Shown: positions 32,639 to 45,954, counted from the stretch's first letter. The stretch: DNA of 64,000 nucleotides from Nelumbo lutea (GCA_022828595.1 JAKGHH010000004.1:58381421-58445420), one strand, 5' to 3'. The notes: generated from the letters alone by a model not told the origin. A program made the numbers and translations.

Positions 32639-34587
32639 TGAAAGAATGGTAGGATCCATCTAATGGACGCCAAGAAAGGTGCGGAATGGGTGGGCGAATT
32701 TCAAAAATTTTCCTACCTTCTCCCAACTGGGAATCATATTCCCTAAATTTAGAATACAATATTCAAGGATTCTACTTGAACCATAATCAAACCAGATCTG
32801 AACCAAAAGGGAACAGGAAGGATTATACTTGATCCGGAGAAACAATATCCCCCAAAGTTGGTGTTCACGCCCAAAGAAGATACCAAGAACCGCTCCTGCT
32901 GAAGATGACACTGCTGTGGATGGAACGGAACCAACAGGGTGCGTCCTACACACTGGATCCTTCGAAAGAACCCACTGGAAACTCTGAACACTGAATCCTT
33001 TTTAGTCTTTTCTGCAAGACTGATGTCAAGAACTGATTTCTTGACTTCTTTCTCCTACAAAGATCGAATCTTGCAAGAGGGGTTGGCGGCGGCTGGAGGA
33101 GAACTCTTGGGACGAAGATGGCTGAACAAATTTTCTTCTCTCTAGAGTTTTTGAGATCTAATCTCTGTATGCAGAAGACTTTCTTCTCTCTTGGAAAAAC
33201 TTGGTTCAAAATCTGGCATATTCGAATTCTTTTTCTCCTCCTTTCTTCTTGATTAAGAAAACCTCCTAATTAGGAGTTATCCCAATCCAAATCAATATTT
33301 AGATAGGGGATAATCTTAATCCTATCTATAGATTAAGTTAGTTTGCTCCTGATCTTATCAAGAGGTTACCAGATTCAAATCTAATTTGAATTTGGTCTCC
33401 CAGAGTGGATAAGGTCAAAAGCCCAATCCTTTTACTAACATCAATCTCAGGTTCGCCCCTTAGATGGGTGATCATATAAGCCCAGATCGTAATGGGCTTT
33501 TGGCCCATTAAGTGTTCAGTGTTTAATTAGTTTCCAATCTGCTGCCCAGTTGGGCTTCTTTGTATGGCGTGGGACCCAAGCATTGATCTACACACCAGCC
33601 ACATGGGTTCGGCCCAGCCTTTATTACAAGACCCAACCAAATTCACTGAAAAACTCAGTGACCCCTTGAGCCCATCACATGGACCCTATGGGCCCAACAC
33701 CTACATTAAGTGGTCCCTGGGCCAAGCCATCTTATAAAAACCTAGGGACTGTGGGCAGGTGCAAGATTAGCCCATCAGGTATTATCCTAAATGGTCTTAC
33801 ACTTAACCTCTCAGCCCTTAATGATCAAGCATTGCCCGACAAGAGAAGACCTCTCCCTCGACTGCAAGGAACAGTGCCACACTCTCTACTCACATGGATC
33901 TCGGGAATTAAAACCTTTTGCAAATCTTTTGAAACCGTACATATACATTTATATATATATATTAATTTTTCAAAACAAAATTCCAACAATTGAAATCAAC
34001 TGCTGGTAGTTTGGTTTCGATAAGAGAGAGTGCATTCCCGATCATTACCATTGTCCGACAAACGGGCTGATCCTGTCACTATGATCACTCACTCAGATGA
34101 ATTCTCAGACTGCCCCAACATGTCCAGGTTTTGACCCCCGCTAAGGATCTCACTGATTGACATATCAAAGACAGCCCGATCCGACACCTAGTGAAGTGTC
34201 ATAATCGAGTCCAGGGGTCAGGTGTAATTTTCCAGTTTTGCCCATCTGTCTCCAAGGTCTAGGGCAATACTGGAAATCTGGTCCGATTCAAGGATTCAAG
34301 CAATCCCATACTGCATGTGCCTTGGGTCTTACCTTGGTAGCCGAGACAAGCCATCCCAACACTTGGTGGCACATCAGTATCAGCCTTGGCAAGATAAACT
34401 CCCCAGACTTATCCAATGGTTGTGAACATTTAAAACTAACACGAGTCTCTATAAGTGTCCAGTTTTAGGGTCTTACACAGAAATATACCAAACAACAAGA
34501 ATCAAACATGTACTTTATTTATTTACACTAAATGTCAAAAGTACATCAAATTGGATTGAAGCTAAGGGCATACAAAACTGTCTAACA
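32639..34587 (-). mobile_element. Solo Copia LTR (1,949 bp) with perfect 5-bp duplication
   Basis: On the minus strand it starts tgttagacagttttgtatgc (34,587) and ends ggatcctaccattctttca (32,639), with TG...CA ends. The 5-bp flanks are ctttg on both sides (32,634-32,638 and 34,588-34,592). It cuts the reverse transcriptase of element A after the residues GRIETYK, and the frame resumes on the other side. It is an insertion followed by LTR-LTR recombination, younger than element A. Confidence 0.95.
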
Positions 34588-34592
34588 CTTTG

Positions 34593-36224
34593 TAGGTCTC
34601 AATCCTACCATCGGGGCCCTTCTTCCTCTTATAAATCCTTTTGCAACCAATTGCTTTTACCCCGGAGGGCGGATCTACTAGAGTCCAAACTCCATTGGCC
34701 TCCATTGAGTCCAACTCAGCTCTCATGGCCTCCACCCACTTCTGGGAATCTATGTCCAATATAGCTTCCGCGTAAGTCATGGGATCCTCCTCACTAGTCA
34801 AGACTTCCACCAGGTAACTATCCTGGTCATAACCATAACGGATTGGTGGCTTGGATACCCGGGTGGATCTTCTAGGTTGGTCACTACCTGGAACCTATGG
34901 GACATCTCCCACTGATCCTGAGCTCTCCTCATCAAGAACTATTTCTTGATGATGAGTGTCCAAGATATAATCCATCTCTAAGAACATGGCATTTCGACAG
35001 CAGAACACTTTCTACTCAATTGGGTCATGGAAAAGATAACCCACTAAATCCATTGGGTAGCCTACAAACAGGCAACGACTGGTCTTGGATTTCAACTTGT
35101 CTGCACTCGTTCTTTTAACGTGCGTAGGATAACCCCAAATCTTTAAGTGTCTGAAAGTTGGTTTCTTTCCGGTCTATAGATCGAATGGAGTTTTCGGAAC
35201 CGATTTGGTTGGAACCCTATTCAGCACGTAAATTGCGGTCTCCAATGCATATCCCCAAAAGGATGTGTGGGCAGTTCTGAGCATGTGAGAAGTGATCGGA
35301 CCATGTCAAGCAATGTCCTATTCCTCCTCTCCGAAACACCATTAAGCTGGGGTGTTGCAGGAGGAGCCAAATGTGAGATAATCTCATTGGCCTTCAAGTA
35401 GTCATTGAATTCGTTAGAGAGATACTCGCCACCTTGATCCAATCAAAGGGCCTCTCCCTAACTGTTTCTCGACCTCTTGTCTGAACTCTTTGAACTTTTC
35501 AAAGGATTCAGATTTATGTCTCATTAGGTACACGTAACTATATCATGAGAAATCATTGGTAAAGGTGATGAAATACACGTGTTGATTGTGTGTCCTAACA
35601 CTCAGGGGACCACATACATCACTAAGTATAAGGTCAAGTGTGCCTGTACATCTTTTAGGCTTACTGTTAAATGGTCGTTTTGTCATCTTGCCTCTAAGGC
35701 AATGCTCACAAGTGGGAAGGTTTTCTATGGTTAGAAAACCCAAAGGACCATCCTTTACCAACCTTGTGATTCAGTCAATACCGATGTGGCCAAGTCAATA
35801 ATGCCACAGGCACGTGGGACTGACTATGTATGAGTCCTTTTCTTAGGGATTTCGACCGACGTAGTTTCAGTTAGATTAGTTTCTAGAGAAGGATGTAGAA
35901 CATGGAGACCGTTCTCCAGTTCCCCTTGTGCGATGAATTTGTTATTCCTTTTGATAGTAATCATATTACTAAAAGAGACAGTATATCCATCCACACACAA
36001 TTTAGAAACAGAAATCAAATTTCTTCTTAGATTTTGTACATAAAGATAATTTTTCAGTACAAGAACCCCTTCTCTAAAATTCAATTCTACGGTTCTTATC
36101 ACCGTAGCTGCAACACTTGCAGAAGTCCCAAGTATAGTGTCACTTCTCATTCACTCAGCCTTCTGCTTACTTTGAACCCCTGCAGTGAATTACACGCATG
36201 AGTTGAAGCCCCAGAGTCAACATA
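34593..36224 (-). pseudogene. Copia element A: protease, integrase and start of reverse transcriptase
   Basis: On the minus strand: protease with VDSGASTHACNSLQGF (active Asp, near 36,190), REGVLVLKNYLYVQNLRRNL and LISVSKLCVDGYTVSF (36,000); integrase with CEHCLRGKMTKRP (zinc half site near 35,700), SDVCGPLSV (first catalytic Asp), DQGGEYLSNEFNDY (second Asp) and [15 protein letters not shown] (Glu region, near 35,330); then the start of reverse transcriptase (DSQKWVEAMRAELDSMEANG, 34,740). Stops and small shifts interrupt it, including around 35,460 and 35,780. Integrase would insert the cDNA and protease would mature the polyprotein. Confidence 0.85.
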
Positions 36225-37067
36225 CTAGGATACAAAAGTTACTAACAAATTAGTTTCCATGACACAAGTCTTGAAAGTACCTTTCTTAGATTCCAAGTAG
36301 GCAGGACAATTCCTCTTCAAGTGGCCAGCTTGTTTGCAGAAGTGACAGGCATCGGATGCCTTGTCTTTCTTTTGTTTCTTAGATTTGGTGGTTTTCTTCT
36401 GAGGCTTTCTCTTTGCCTTCCTCTTCTTGTCAGATTTGGCAGATTCAACTAGCATGGCAATTGGCTCATCCTTCCTTATTAATTCCTCAGCTCTTTGCAA
36501 CATATTGCTGAGCTCTTGGACGTTGTCATTCAGCTTGTTCATATTATAATTCATAATGAACGGGTTGAAGGATAGAAGCAGAGAGTTGAGAATAGCATCG
36601 ATCTGTGTGACCAGATCTAGCCCAGAACCAAGGGCCTCCAGCTCGTTTATGTAGCCCATCATCCGAAGACCATGGTCATGCACTTGCTGTCCCTTAGTCA
36701 TCTGCGCGGTCATGAACTGTTTCAGGATCTTTTGTCGAGTAGAACGATTCTGCACTTCGTATATAGTCTTCAGACTATCCAATATGTCTTTGGCAAGTTC
36801 AATATGATCGAACTGCCTCTGTATCGAATTGTCCAAAGAGGCTATGATATAGCAGCGGGCTAGGGAGTTTTTATCCTCCCATTCCTGGTATTCTCTCCTT
36901 CAGGTCTCAGAAGCCCTGTCCCTCGGATGATCTAGAGCCGGATTTTTAGCCACCTTATCCAGTTTTTCTGAAGCTAGGACCAGCATAAGGTTTCTGTACT
37001 AATCGACATAATTGGGTCCCTTAAGCTTGTTGTCATCAAGAAACTTAGCAAATTGTTCGTATGCCAT
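36225..37067 (-). pseudogene. Copia element A: gag
   Basis: The minus-strand start is at 37,067 (MAYEQFAKFLDDNKLKG) and a stop follows about 25 codons later. An open stretch at 36,225-36,836 covers most of gag, with IELAKDILDSLKTIYEVQ, MMGYINELEALGSG and NPFIMNYNMNKL, a lysine-rich basic run, and the zinc knuckle CHFCKQAGHLKRNC (CX2CX4HX4C intact). Gag builds the virus-like particle and binds RNA. The early stop and shifts make it non-functional as a whole. Confidence 0.85.
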
Positions 37068-38846
37068 TTTCTAGTAAAACAACAAAACGTTAGTCCACAA
37101 CCTTTAGTTTGATTCATGTTACCTACATAGATATGGCTTTTAATCTATGTTCAATTTCCATTTGTTCATCTCTGAGATTTTCCACCTATCTCAGTGACGG
37201 AGACGACGAGATGTCTCTAGAAATGTGGGAAATCACATAGGGTGCATGGAGTCAACTGTTTTAGCTGCATAACCTCACCACCTTTCTGCGATGGATCACA
37301 TCCACTCATCGTATGAATTTCCCTTTGGCCTCTGTCAGACAAGGTTCAGAGCCATTTTCAAGTAAACCTTTCTATCCAGTGAGTGCTCACCCATCATATT
37401 CAGGTTATGCCAAGGTACCGTGAGAGAGTTCCCATTTTCTGGTGAAGCCCCTCCCACATCGGTCTATGACGCCCCTATCATCTTATGAAACACTTTGACA
37501 GACCCGACAACAAATGGTTAGCCCAATTTTATGGTGCGTTTCCTCATTACTGAAGGACCCATCATCGTACTAATGATGGAAGGCCTTTAGAGAGTCTATC
37601 ATATGGATCTCCCTATCACATGCACTCATATTACCGAAGGGAACAAAATTACGCCCTAGTTCTAATTTACGTCAAACCAAAGTGGCTCCCATTGACTTTC
37701 ATAAAGTCAGATTTCTGGTGGGCCTAAATCGGTTAGGGTTTCCGCATGCTTCCCTTTTCAGAGTTGTAGGGCCCACCAAGCAAGTAGGGATCATCCAATG
37801 ACCTTAAGGGACACAATGGCAATGATGTGCATTCAACCATGTTATGTGCAAGAGCCATTAATGAGTCTTCATGGGCCAAGTGCTTATGGCCCATGGTCGT
37901 AGCACATCAAACATCCACACATCACATGAAATGGAAGAATTGATCCAATCAATCACTAGCTGTAAAGCCCATTAATCAGCCCAACAAAAACACAATATTA
38001 ACATTTAATATCATCTAGGTATATGGGCTGAATAGCAGTTAGCAGTTCGGCCCATATAGCTTTTCTCACAAGATGGGATTTTGCAGTTTTAACCTTTTAA
38101 AACTGGGCTTTACAGGTTGGGCCGAATTAATCCTTGCAATTGAACATCAGATTTGGGTTTGGTAGTGTGAGAAAACAGGACTAAAAGCAGTCCCTTTTTG
38201 AACCCTAGATTCGGTCCAAACAGATTTGGTCCAATCTGGTTTGAGATGGTCCGAAACTGATTTTCAATTCAAGAATTAATTAAGGAAATATCTGAAATTA
38301 ATATTTCTGATTTTTTAGACAATAATAAATCAGATATGGATTGTTCGCACCATCTGCAAAACAGAGGTTAGTCACAAGGGCTGCAGTTTCATATACTACA
38401 AAACGCAGAATGCGATCCCTCCATCTGCAAATCTCTAGCACCGCCGTCTTCTTCAATCAATAAAATAAAATAAAATAGAAATCCTATTTCTATTAATTAA
38501 TTACATCCTCGATTGAATCCTATACATTCAGTCTAGAAAAATAAAGACAAAAAAATAATTATTTTACAGACCAAATTGAATAGAAATTACAAAAGGAATG
38601 CGTAAACAATCTGCACCAACTCTGCACTTCGATCTCCAGGTACGAACAGTCCATTAAATAAAGAAATAAATCAAGAACCATTCTAAATAAATTTCAGATT
38701 TAAATAAAATTAATTTTAGATCAATCGCTCTCAACAAGAAACAGTTTCTTGAAATAAAACAACAAATTGCACAATACCCGGATAGAACAACTTCTACCGA
38801 ATTGCACAGGTTCAGATCTGAATTCTTGGTTCAAGATTCGAACCTG
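37068..38846 (-). other. Long leader of Copia element A
   Basis: About 1.78 kb separates the primer-binding site from gag. No coding frame is recognisable. It includes gcccatatagc and ggccgaa motifs and is shared, at lower identity, with the leaders at 40,536-41,630, 44,237-45,940 and 50,756-51,064, so it is a constant part of this family. Confidence 0.75.
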
Positions 38847-38860
38847 TGGCTCTGATACCA
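38847..38860 (-). promoter_or_regulatory. Primer-binding site, initiator-Met tRNA type (element A)
   Basis: The minus strand reads tggtatcagagcca, complementary to the 3' end of plant initiator tRNA-Met, directly beside the LTR end. It primes minus-strand DNA synthesis. Confidence 0.9.
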
Positions 38861-38861
38861 C

Positions 38862-40535
38862 TAAAAGGGATGGTAGAATCCATCATATGGATGCCAAATC
38901 AGTTGCGGAATGGGTGGGCGAATTTGAAAAATTTTCTACCTGCCTTTCAAATAGGAATCACATTCTCTTATTTTAGAATCAATATTCAAGGATCCTACTT
39001 GAACCAGAACCGAACCAGATCTGAAACAAAAGTGAAGGGAGTAATTATACTTGATCCAGAAAAAAAAAATTTCTCCCAAAGTTGGTGTTCACGCCCAAAG
39101 AAGGAACCAATATCTGCTCCTGCTGAAGATGACACAACAACTGTGGAACAGAACCAACAGGGTGCGTCCTACACACTGAATCCTTCGCAAGAATCCTTTG
39201 GATGACAATGAGCACCAAACCGAATCAGCCTTTCAACAAAGACTGATATCAAGAACTTTTCTTGATCTTTCTCTGATAGAGAAAACGGACTGTAACAGGT
39301 GGTGGCGGCTGCAACAGGAGGGTGCTAGAGAAATAGATGGCGAATTGCTTTTCTTTTCTCTAGGGTTTCTGATATCCTATCTCACAAAACTGTAGGATGT
39401 ATGTTCTGTCTCCCTAGGGTTCAAATTCATGTAATTCAATTAGGGTTTCTTCCAGTTAAATAATGATTAAGAAAAGATTTCCTGATCATATAAGGAGTTG
39501 ACCCTTATCCAAATATGTATTTTGGATTAGGACTCTTCTCAATCCTATCTGCAGATTAGATAAGCTTTTGGGCTCATCCCAACCTCAGATCCACCCCTTA
39601 ATAATGACTGATCAAATCAGCCCAGTTCGAAAAAGGGATTTAGGCCCAATAAGGTTATGTGCTCAAAAGTCTTCCAAATTGCTGCCCAGTTGGGCTTCTT
39701 TGTATAGCGGGGGACCCAAGCATTGATCTACACACCAACAACATGGGTTCGGCCAAACCTTTGTTACAAAGCCTGGCCAAATTCACTAAAGAGCCTAGTG
39801 AACCCCTTGAGCCCATCACATGGATCCTATGGGCCCAACACTTACACTAAGTGGTCCCTGGGCCAAACCATCTTATAAAAACCCAGGGACTGTGGGCAGG
39901 TGCAAGATTAGCCCATCTGGTATTATCCCAAATGGCTTTACACTTAACCTCTCAGCCCATAATGATCAAGCACTACCCGACAAGAGAGGACCTCTCCCTC
40001 GGCTGTAAGGAACAATGTTGCACTCTCTACTTACAATTATCTTGGGAATTAAAACCATTTGCAAACAATTTTGAAACCATACTTAAATATATATCATATA
40101 TATAAATTTTGCAAAACAAAATTCCAATGATTGAAATCAACTGACGGCAATTTGGCTTCCATCAGAGAGAGTGCATCCCCGATCATTACCTTTGTCCGAC
40201 AAAGGGGCATATCTTGTCACTATGATCACCCACTCAGATGAATTCTCAGACTGTCCCAACATACCCAAGTTTTGACCCCCGCTAAGGATCTCACAGATTA
40301 GCATATCAAAGATAGCCCAATCCGACATTTAGTGCAGTACCATAATTGGGTCTAGGGGTCAGGTGTAACTTTTCAGTTTTGCCCATCAATCTCCAAGGTC
40401 CAGGGCAATACTAGAAATCTGGTTCGATTCAAGGGTTCAATTAATCCAACACTGCATGTGCCTTGGGTCTCACCCTGGCAGCTGAGACAAGCCACCCCAA
40501 CAGTTGGCAGCACACCAGTGTCAGCCTTGGCAGGA
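38862..40535 (-). mobile_element. 5' LTR of Copia element A, lacking its first 200 bp or so
   Basis: On the minus strand it ends gattctaccatcccttttag beside the primer-binding site. It follows the family LTR up to the block ccttggcaggat, where it joins a plus-strand leader of element B. The TGTTAG start is lost. The terminal CA is changed to ta. Confidence 0.85.
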
Positions 40536-41630
40536 TTTCTATTTATTATATTTTGGATCAAAGATGGCGGCGCACGGAAGGAGATTTTGCAGATGGGAGA
40601 ATCGCAATCTGCGATTTGCAGTTTGTGAAACGGCAAACTATGTTCTAACCTCTATTTTGTAGGATGGATTGTGCGAATAACCCTGTTCAACTGATTATTG
40701 TTTTTCTTTTATTAGTATTTAATTTCAGATTATTTTCTTAAATTAAAGATTTAATTAAAGATCAAACCCTAGACCCATTTGAACCAAGATTGGTTCAAAT
40801 TGTTTGGACCAAATCTAGGGTTCAATCAAGGCTGAAAGTCAACCCTAATTTTCCCACTAATGGGCCAGAGGATTGATATTTAATTAAATGGTTAAATCAG
40901 CGTAATTTGTAAAGGCCCAGTTTTAAATGGTTAAAATTGCTAAAAGCCCACTCTGCGGATAAAGCTATATGGGCCGAACCCATCAACCCTAATTCGGCCC
41001 ATATACCTAGATTATATTAATGGTTAATATTATGGATTTAAAATGGGCTTCAAATGGGCCTTACAGATAATAAATTGATTGGATCAATTTATCCTTGCAT
41101 ATGATGTATGGATGTGTAATGTGCTACGCACATGGGCGATAAGTACTTGGCCCATGCTTAATTGATAGTGGCTCTTGCGCACACCATGGCTGAATGCACA
41201 TCATTTCCATGGTGTCCTTTTTAGTCATTGGATGACCTCCCTTAGTGGTGGGCCCCACACCTCATGGAGAGGTTGCATGCGAAACCCTAGCCGATTTAGG
41301 CACACCGAAATCTGGCTTTATGAAAGTTAGTGGGAGATACTTGGGTTTGACCTAGATCAAACTAGGGCGTAATTTACTGTTCCCTCCAGCTAATATGAGT
41401 GAATATGATAGGGAGATTCATATGATGAACTCTCTAAAGGCCTTCCATCATTAGCATGAGGATGAGTCATTCAGTAATGAGGAAACACACCAGAAAATGG
41501 GCTATCCATTTGCTGTTGGGTTTGTCTGAGTGTTTTATAATATGATAGGGGTGTCATAGACCGATGTGGGAGGGGCTTCACTAGAAAATGGGAACTCTCT
41601 CACGGTACCTTGGCGTTCACGAATATGATG
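40536..41630 (+). other. Leader of Copia element B (plus strand)
   Basis: This is the reverse-orientation counterpart of the leaders of A and C, including ggaaacacaccagaaaatggg, gaccgatgtgggaggggctt and ctctctcacggtaccttggc. It starts abruptly at the truncated LTR of element A, so its own 5' LTR and primer-binding site are missing. Confidence 0.75.
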
Positions 41631-42214
41631 AGCAGAATCGTTTTACTCGGCATAAGGTCTTAAAACAGTTCATGACAACGCAGATGCCCAAGGGCCAACA
41701 AGTTCACGACCATTGTCTCCGGATGATGGGTTATATCAATGAACTGGAGGCTCTTGGATCTGGGCTGGATCTGGTAACACAGGTCGATGCTATTCTCAAC
41801 TCTCTGCCTCCATCCTTTAATCCATTCATCATGAATTACAACATGAACAAGCTGAACGTAAGCTTGCAGGAACTCAGCAATATGTTGGAGAGGGCCGAAG
41901 AATTGATTAAAAAGAATGAGCCCCTTGCCATGCTTGTTGAAACTGGCAAATCGGGCAAGAAAAGGAAGGCAAAGAGAAAGCCCCAGAAGAAGGCTGCCAA
42001 ACCCAAGAAACAGAGGAAGGACAAGGCATCGGATGCTTGTCACTTCTACAAGAAGACCAACCACTGGAAAAGAAACTGTCCTACCTACTTGGAATCCAAG
42101 AAAGGTAATCTCGAAACTTATGTTATAGAAAACCAACTTATTGGTAGCTTCTGCGTCCTGGTGTATTGACTCCGGGGCTTCAACTCATGCGTGTAACTCA
42201 CTGCAGGGGTTCAA
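41631..42214 (+). pseudogene. Copia element B: gag fragment and start of protease
   Basis: The frame begins within gag (RHKVLKQFMTTQMPKGQQVH), continues through MMGYINELEALGSGLDLVTQ, NPFIMNYNMNKLN and a lysine/arginine-rich run, and has a damaged zinc knuckle, CHFYKKTNHWKRNC, in which the second cysteine is tyrosine. After a frame change it reaches CIDSGASTHACNSLQGFK of the protease, then stops at LTR sequence. The gag N-terminus and all of integrase, reverse transcriptase and RNase H are deleted. Confidence 0.85.
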
Positions 42215-44036
42215 GGTAATACCCTTAAACTAGACACCTAATGAGACTAGACACCTAATGAGACTCATGTTAGTTTAGAATGTTCACAGCCAGTGGGTCG
42301 GTCTGGGGAGACCTATCCTGATAAGGCTGACACTGTTATGCCACAAAGTCGGTTGGGGTGGCCAGTCTCAGCTACTAGGGTGAGACTCTAGGCACATACA
42401 GTGTAGGATTAATTGAATCTTTGAACTGGACCAGATTACCAGTATTGCCCTGGACCTTGGAGATTAATGGGCAAAAAACTAGAAAGTTACACCCGACCCC
42501 TAGACTCGATTATGACACTACACTAGGTGTCAGATTGGGCTGTCTTTGATATACCAATCAGTGAGATCCTTAGCGGGGCTCAAAACCTGGGTATGTTGGG
42601 ACAGTCTGGGAATTCATCTGAGTGGGTGATCACAGTGATAGGATCAGCCCCTTTGTCGGACAAAGGTAATGATCAGGGATGCACTCTCACTGATGGAAAC
42701 CAAGACTGTCGGTAGTCGATTTCAATCGTTGAGATTTTTTTTGCAAAATATATTTGATATATGAGATATAAAAGTATATATATTATTGTTTCTAAAATGT
42801 TTGCAAAAGGTTTCAATTCCCGGGGTCCATATATGTAAAGAGTGCAACACTGTTCCTTGCAGCCGAGGGAGAGGTCCTCTCTTGTCTGGCAGTGTTTGAT
42901 CATTATGGGTAGAGTGGTTAAGTGTAAGACCATTGGGGATAATGTCTGATGGGCTAATCTTGCATCTGCCCACAGTCCCTGGGTGTTACACGGTGGTTTG
43001 GCCTAGGGACCACTTAGGGTAAGTGTTGGGCCCATAGAGCCCATTTGATGGGCTAATCTTCCAGAACAGTGTATTCGACTAGGCCTTGTAAGAAAGGCTG
43101 GGCCGAACCCATGTGGCTGATGTGTAGATCAATGCTTGGATCCCACGCCATATAAGAAAATCCAATTGGGCAGTAGTTAAGAAGGCTAAGTGAGCACATA
43201 AGCTTAATGGGCTTAAAGCGCATTTCAAACTGGACTAATTTAATAAGTTAAATATGGGCGAATTCTGAGATCTGAATGTGATTCAGATATGGAAACCTTC
43301 TAATAAAATTAGGGGAAAGCTGATCTAAGTAGCAGATAAGATAAGGGTTTATCCTTATCACCTAAAGGGATGTCTGATCCAAATACGATTTGGATCAGCA
43401 ACTCCTAATTGGATTGGGAGCTGATCCTTTAGGGTTACAAAAGAAGGAGGGGGTGGCAGCCTTTACTAAATACACATACTTACATCCTCTTCAGAGCTGA
43501 AATCACTTACATCCTCTTCAGAGCTGAAATCACAGAAGGAAGAATTAAGCAACCTTGCAGAATTCTTTCTTGCCGCCTCCTTGTTCTTATCGCCCAAGTT
43601 TGCTAGTTTGATCTCCAGTTGTGGGAGAAGTCAAGATTTGATCTTGACATCAGTTTTTTTGTGAAATGATTGATAGGAAGCTGTGCTCACGTGCCATCCT
43701 GCTGTTTCTTGTGAAGGACAGAGTTCTTGAAGAAGAACACTGCTGATTCTGCTCCATCCTACACTGTGCCATATTCAGTGGGAGCAGTTTTTGGATCCTT
43801 CCTTGGGCGTGAACACCTTCATTGAGAGATACTATTTCTCTGTATCAGGTATACATCTCTCCTACTCCTTTTGGTTCAGATCTGGTTCAGTCTATGGTTC
43901 AAGATTGATCATTGAAAATATGATTTTCTAAATAGGGAATGCGATTCCCAGTTGAAGGGAGAGAAAAATTTTTGAAATTCGCCCCCTTTATTCTGCAAGA
44001 TTTGGGCGTCTATACGATGGATCTCTCATCCCTTCA
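42215..44036 (+). mobile_element. 3' LTR of Copia element B, lacking its start
   Basis: It begins inside the LTR (gtaatacccttaaactagac) immediately after the protease fragment and ends atggatctctcatcccttca, the family LTR end. A short duplication of actagacacctaatgagact lies at its beginning. It abuts the gag of element C on the minus strand. Confidence 0.85.
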
Positions 44037-44236
44037 AATTTTCTCTTTCCATTCTTGATAGTCCCTCCTACGGGCCTCAAAAGCCCTATCACTCGGACGT
44101 TCGGAGAAGGGTTTTTAGCTACCTTATCCAATTTCTCGGTTGTCAGGACCAGTATAAGGTTACGATATCGGTCAACATAATTTGGGCCCTTAAGCTTGTT
44201 GTTGTCAAACAATTTAGCGAATTGACCATTTTCCAT
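44037..44236 (-). pseudogene. Copia element C: gag N-terminus
   Basis: The minus strand starts MENGQFAKLFDNNKLKGPNY at 44,236 and continues LVLTTEKLDKVAKNP until it meets the LTR end of element B at 44,036. Only about 65 codons of gag survive. Confidence 0.85.
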
Positions 44237-45940
44237 TTCTGATAAAGTGTAAAGCAAATATTAGTCCACAACCTTATTAGATTCATGTTATGTACATAGA
44301 TATGGCTTTCAATCTATGTTCCATTTACATTTATTTGTTCTGTGAGATTTCCCTCCTATCTCAATGACGAAGACAGTGAATTATGTCTCTGGAAATGTGG
44401 AAAATCTGCATGGAGCCAACTATTTCAGTTGCATAACCCCACCACCTTTCTATGAAGAATCATATCCACTCATCTTATGAGCTTTCCCTTTGGCCTCTGT
44501 CAGACAAGGTCCATTGCCATTTTAGGTTAAACCTTTCTGTCCAATGAGTGCTCACTCATCATGTTCGTGAACGCCAAGGTACCGTGAGAGAGTTCCATTT
44601 TAGAATAGGCTCCTCCCACATCGGTCTATGATGCCCCTATCATCTCATGAAACATTCCAAGAGATCCAGCAGCAAATGGATAGCCCAATTTTATGGTGCA
44701 TTTCCTCATTACTAAAGGATCCATCTTCATGTTAATGATGGAAGGCCTTTACAGAGTTCATCACATGAATCTCCCTTTCACATGCATTCATATTTTAGTG
44801 GAGGGAACGAAATATTATGCCCTAGTTTAATTTAGGTCAAACTAAAGTGGCTCCCACTGACTTTCATAAAGCCAGATTTAGGTGGGCCCTAAACGGATAG
44901 GGTTATGAACGAAGGGAGATCATCCAATGATCTTTAGGGACACCATGGCAATGATGTGCATTCAGCCATGGTGTGCGCAAGAGTCACTATCGTATCAGCA
45001 TGGGCCAAGTGCTTATGGCCCATGAACGTTGCACATCACACAGGATAATCATAATTGGTCCAATCAATTAAATAACTATAAAACCTATGATTAAAGCCCA
45101 TAAAAAATTCATAATATTACTGGTTAATATTACCTAGGTATATGGGCTGAATTGCAAAGAGCAGTTCGACCCATATAGCTTTTATGCTAAAATGGGCTAA
45201 AGCAGTTTTAACATATTAAAACTGGGTTTTATAGGTTTGGGCTGAATTGCATCTTGCATTTATTCTTCAACTCCTGGACCCATGAGTGAAAAATTAGTGC
45301 TGAGAACAGCCCCCGTTGGACCATAGATTCAGTCCAACCAGTTTGGTCTAATCTAGTTTGAATGGGTCTTGGGTTTGATTTTTAATTCAAGAACATGATC
45401 TAAAATTAAATTACTAAAAAAAGGCATTCAAGAATCAGTTGGGGGGCTGTTTGTAGGACTGCTACCCTGCCAAACAAAAGTTAAATTGCAGCATGTACTT
45501 TCCAAAACTACAAATCGCAGATGGCCGAACCCTGATCTGCAAAATTCTCCTCCTTGCACTTTCTGCTTCAACTTTGAATGGAATAAAATAGAAAACCTAT
45601 CTTCTATTAATATTATATCAAAATTGAATTCCTATACATTGTCTAAAAATTAAAAATATTTAATTACAGACCAAGAATGAAAAACAACCACAGGTGCGTA
45701 GATTTCTTGCGCCATTCAAGATTTCGATCTCCACCGTACGAACAACCCAAAAATCAAGAAAAAAAATATACAACAATTCTAAATATAAATCAGATGTATA
45801 AATAATTAATTTCATTTCAGTCACCCAAAATATGGGAACAAATTTCCCAAAATTCGCTAATCTGTGCAAATTGGGTAGAACGCCTTTTGCGCATTTGCAT
45901 AGTATCAGATTTGGTTAATTTTGGTTCAAGATTTGAACCT
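44237..45940 (-). other. Leader of Copia element C
   Basis: This 1.70-kb non-coding leader lies between primer-binding site and gag and is homologous to that of element A (shared ggtaccgtgagagagttcc and catcggtctatgatgccc blocks). No coding frame is recognisable. Confidence 0.75.
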
Positions 45941-45953
45941 GGCTCTGATACCA
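45941..45953 (-). promoter_or_regulatory. Primer-binding site, initiator-Met tRNA type (element C)
   Basis: The minus strand reads tggtatcagagcc next to the LTR end ctttca, with one base between. Confidence 0.9.
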
Positions 45954-45954
45954 C

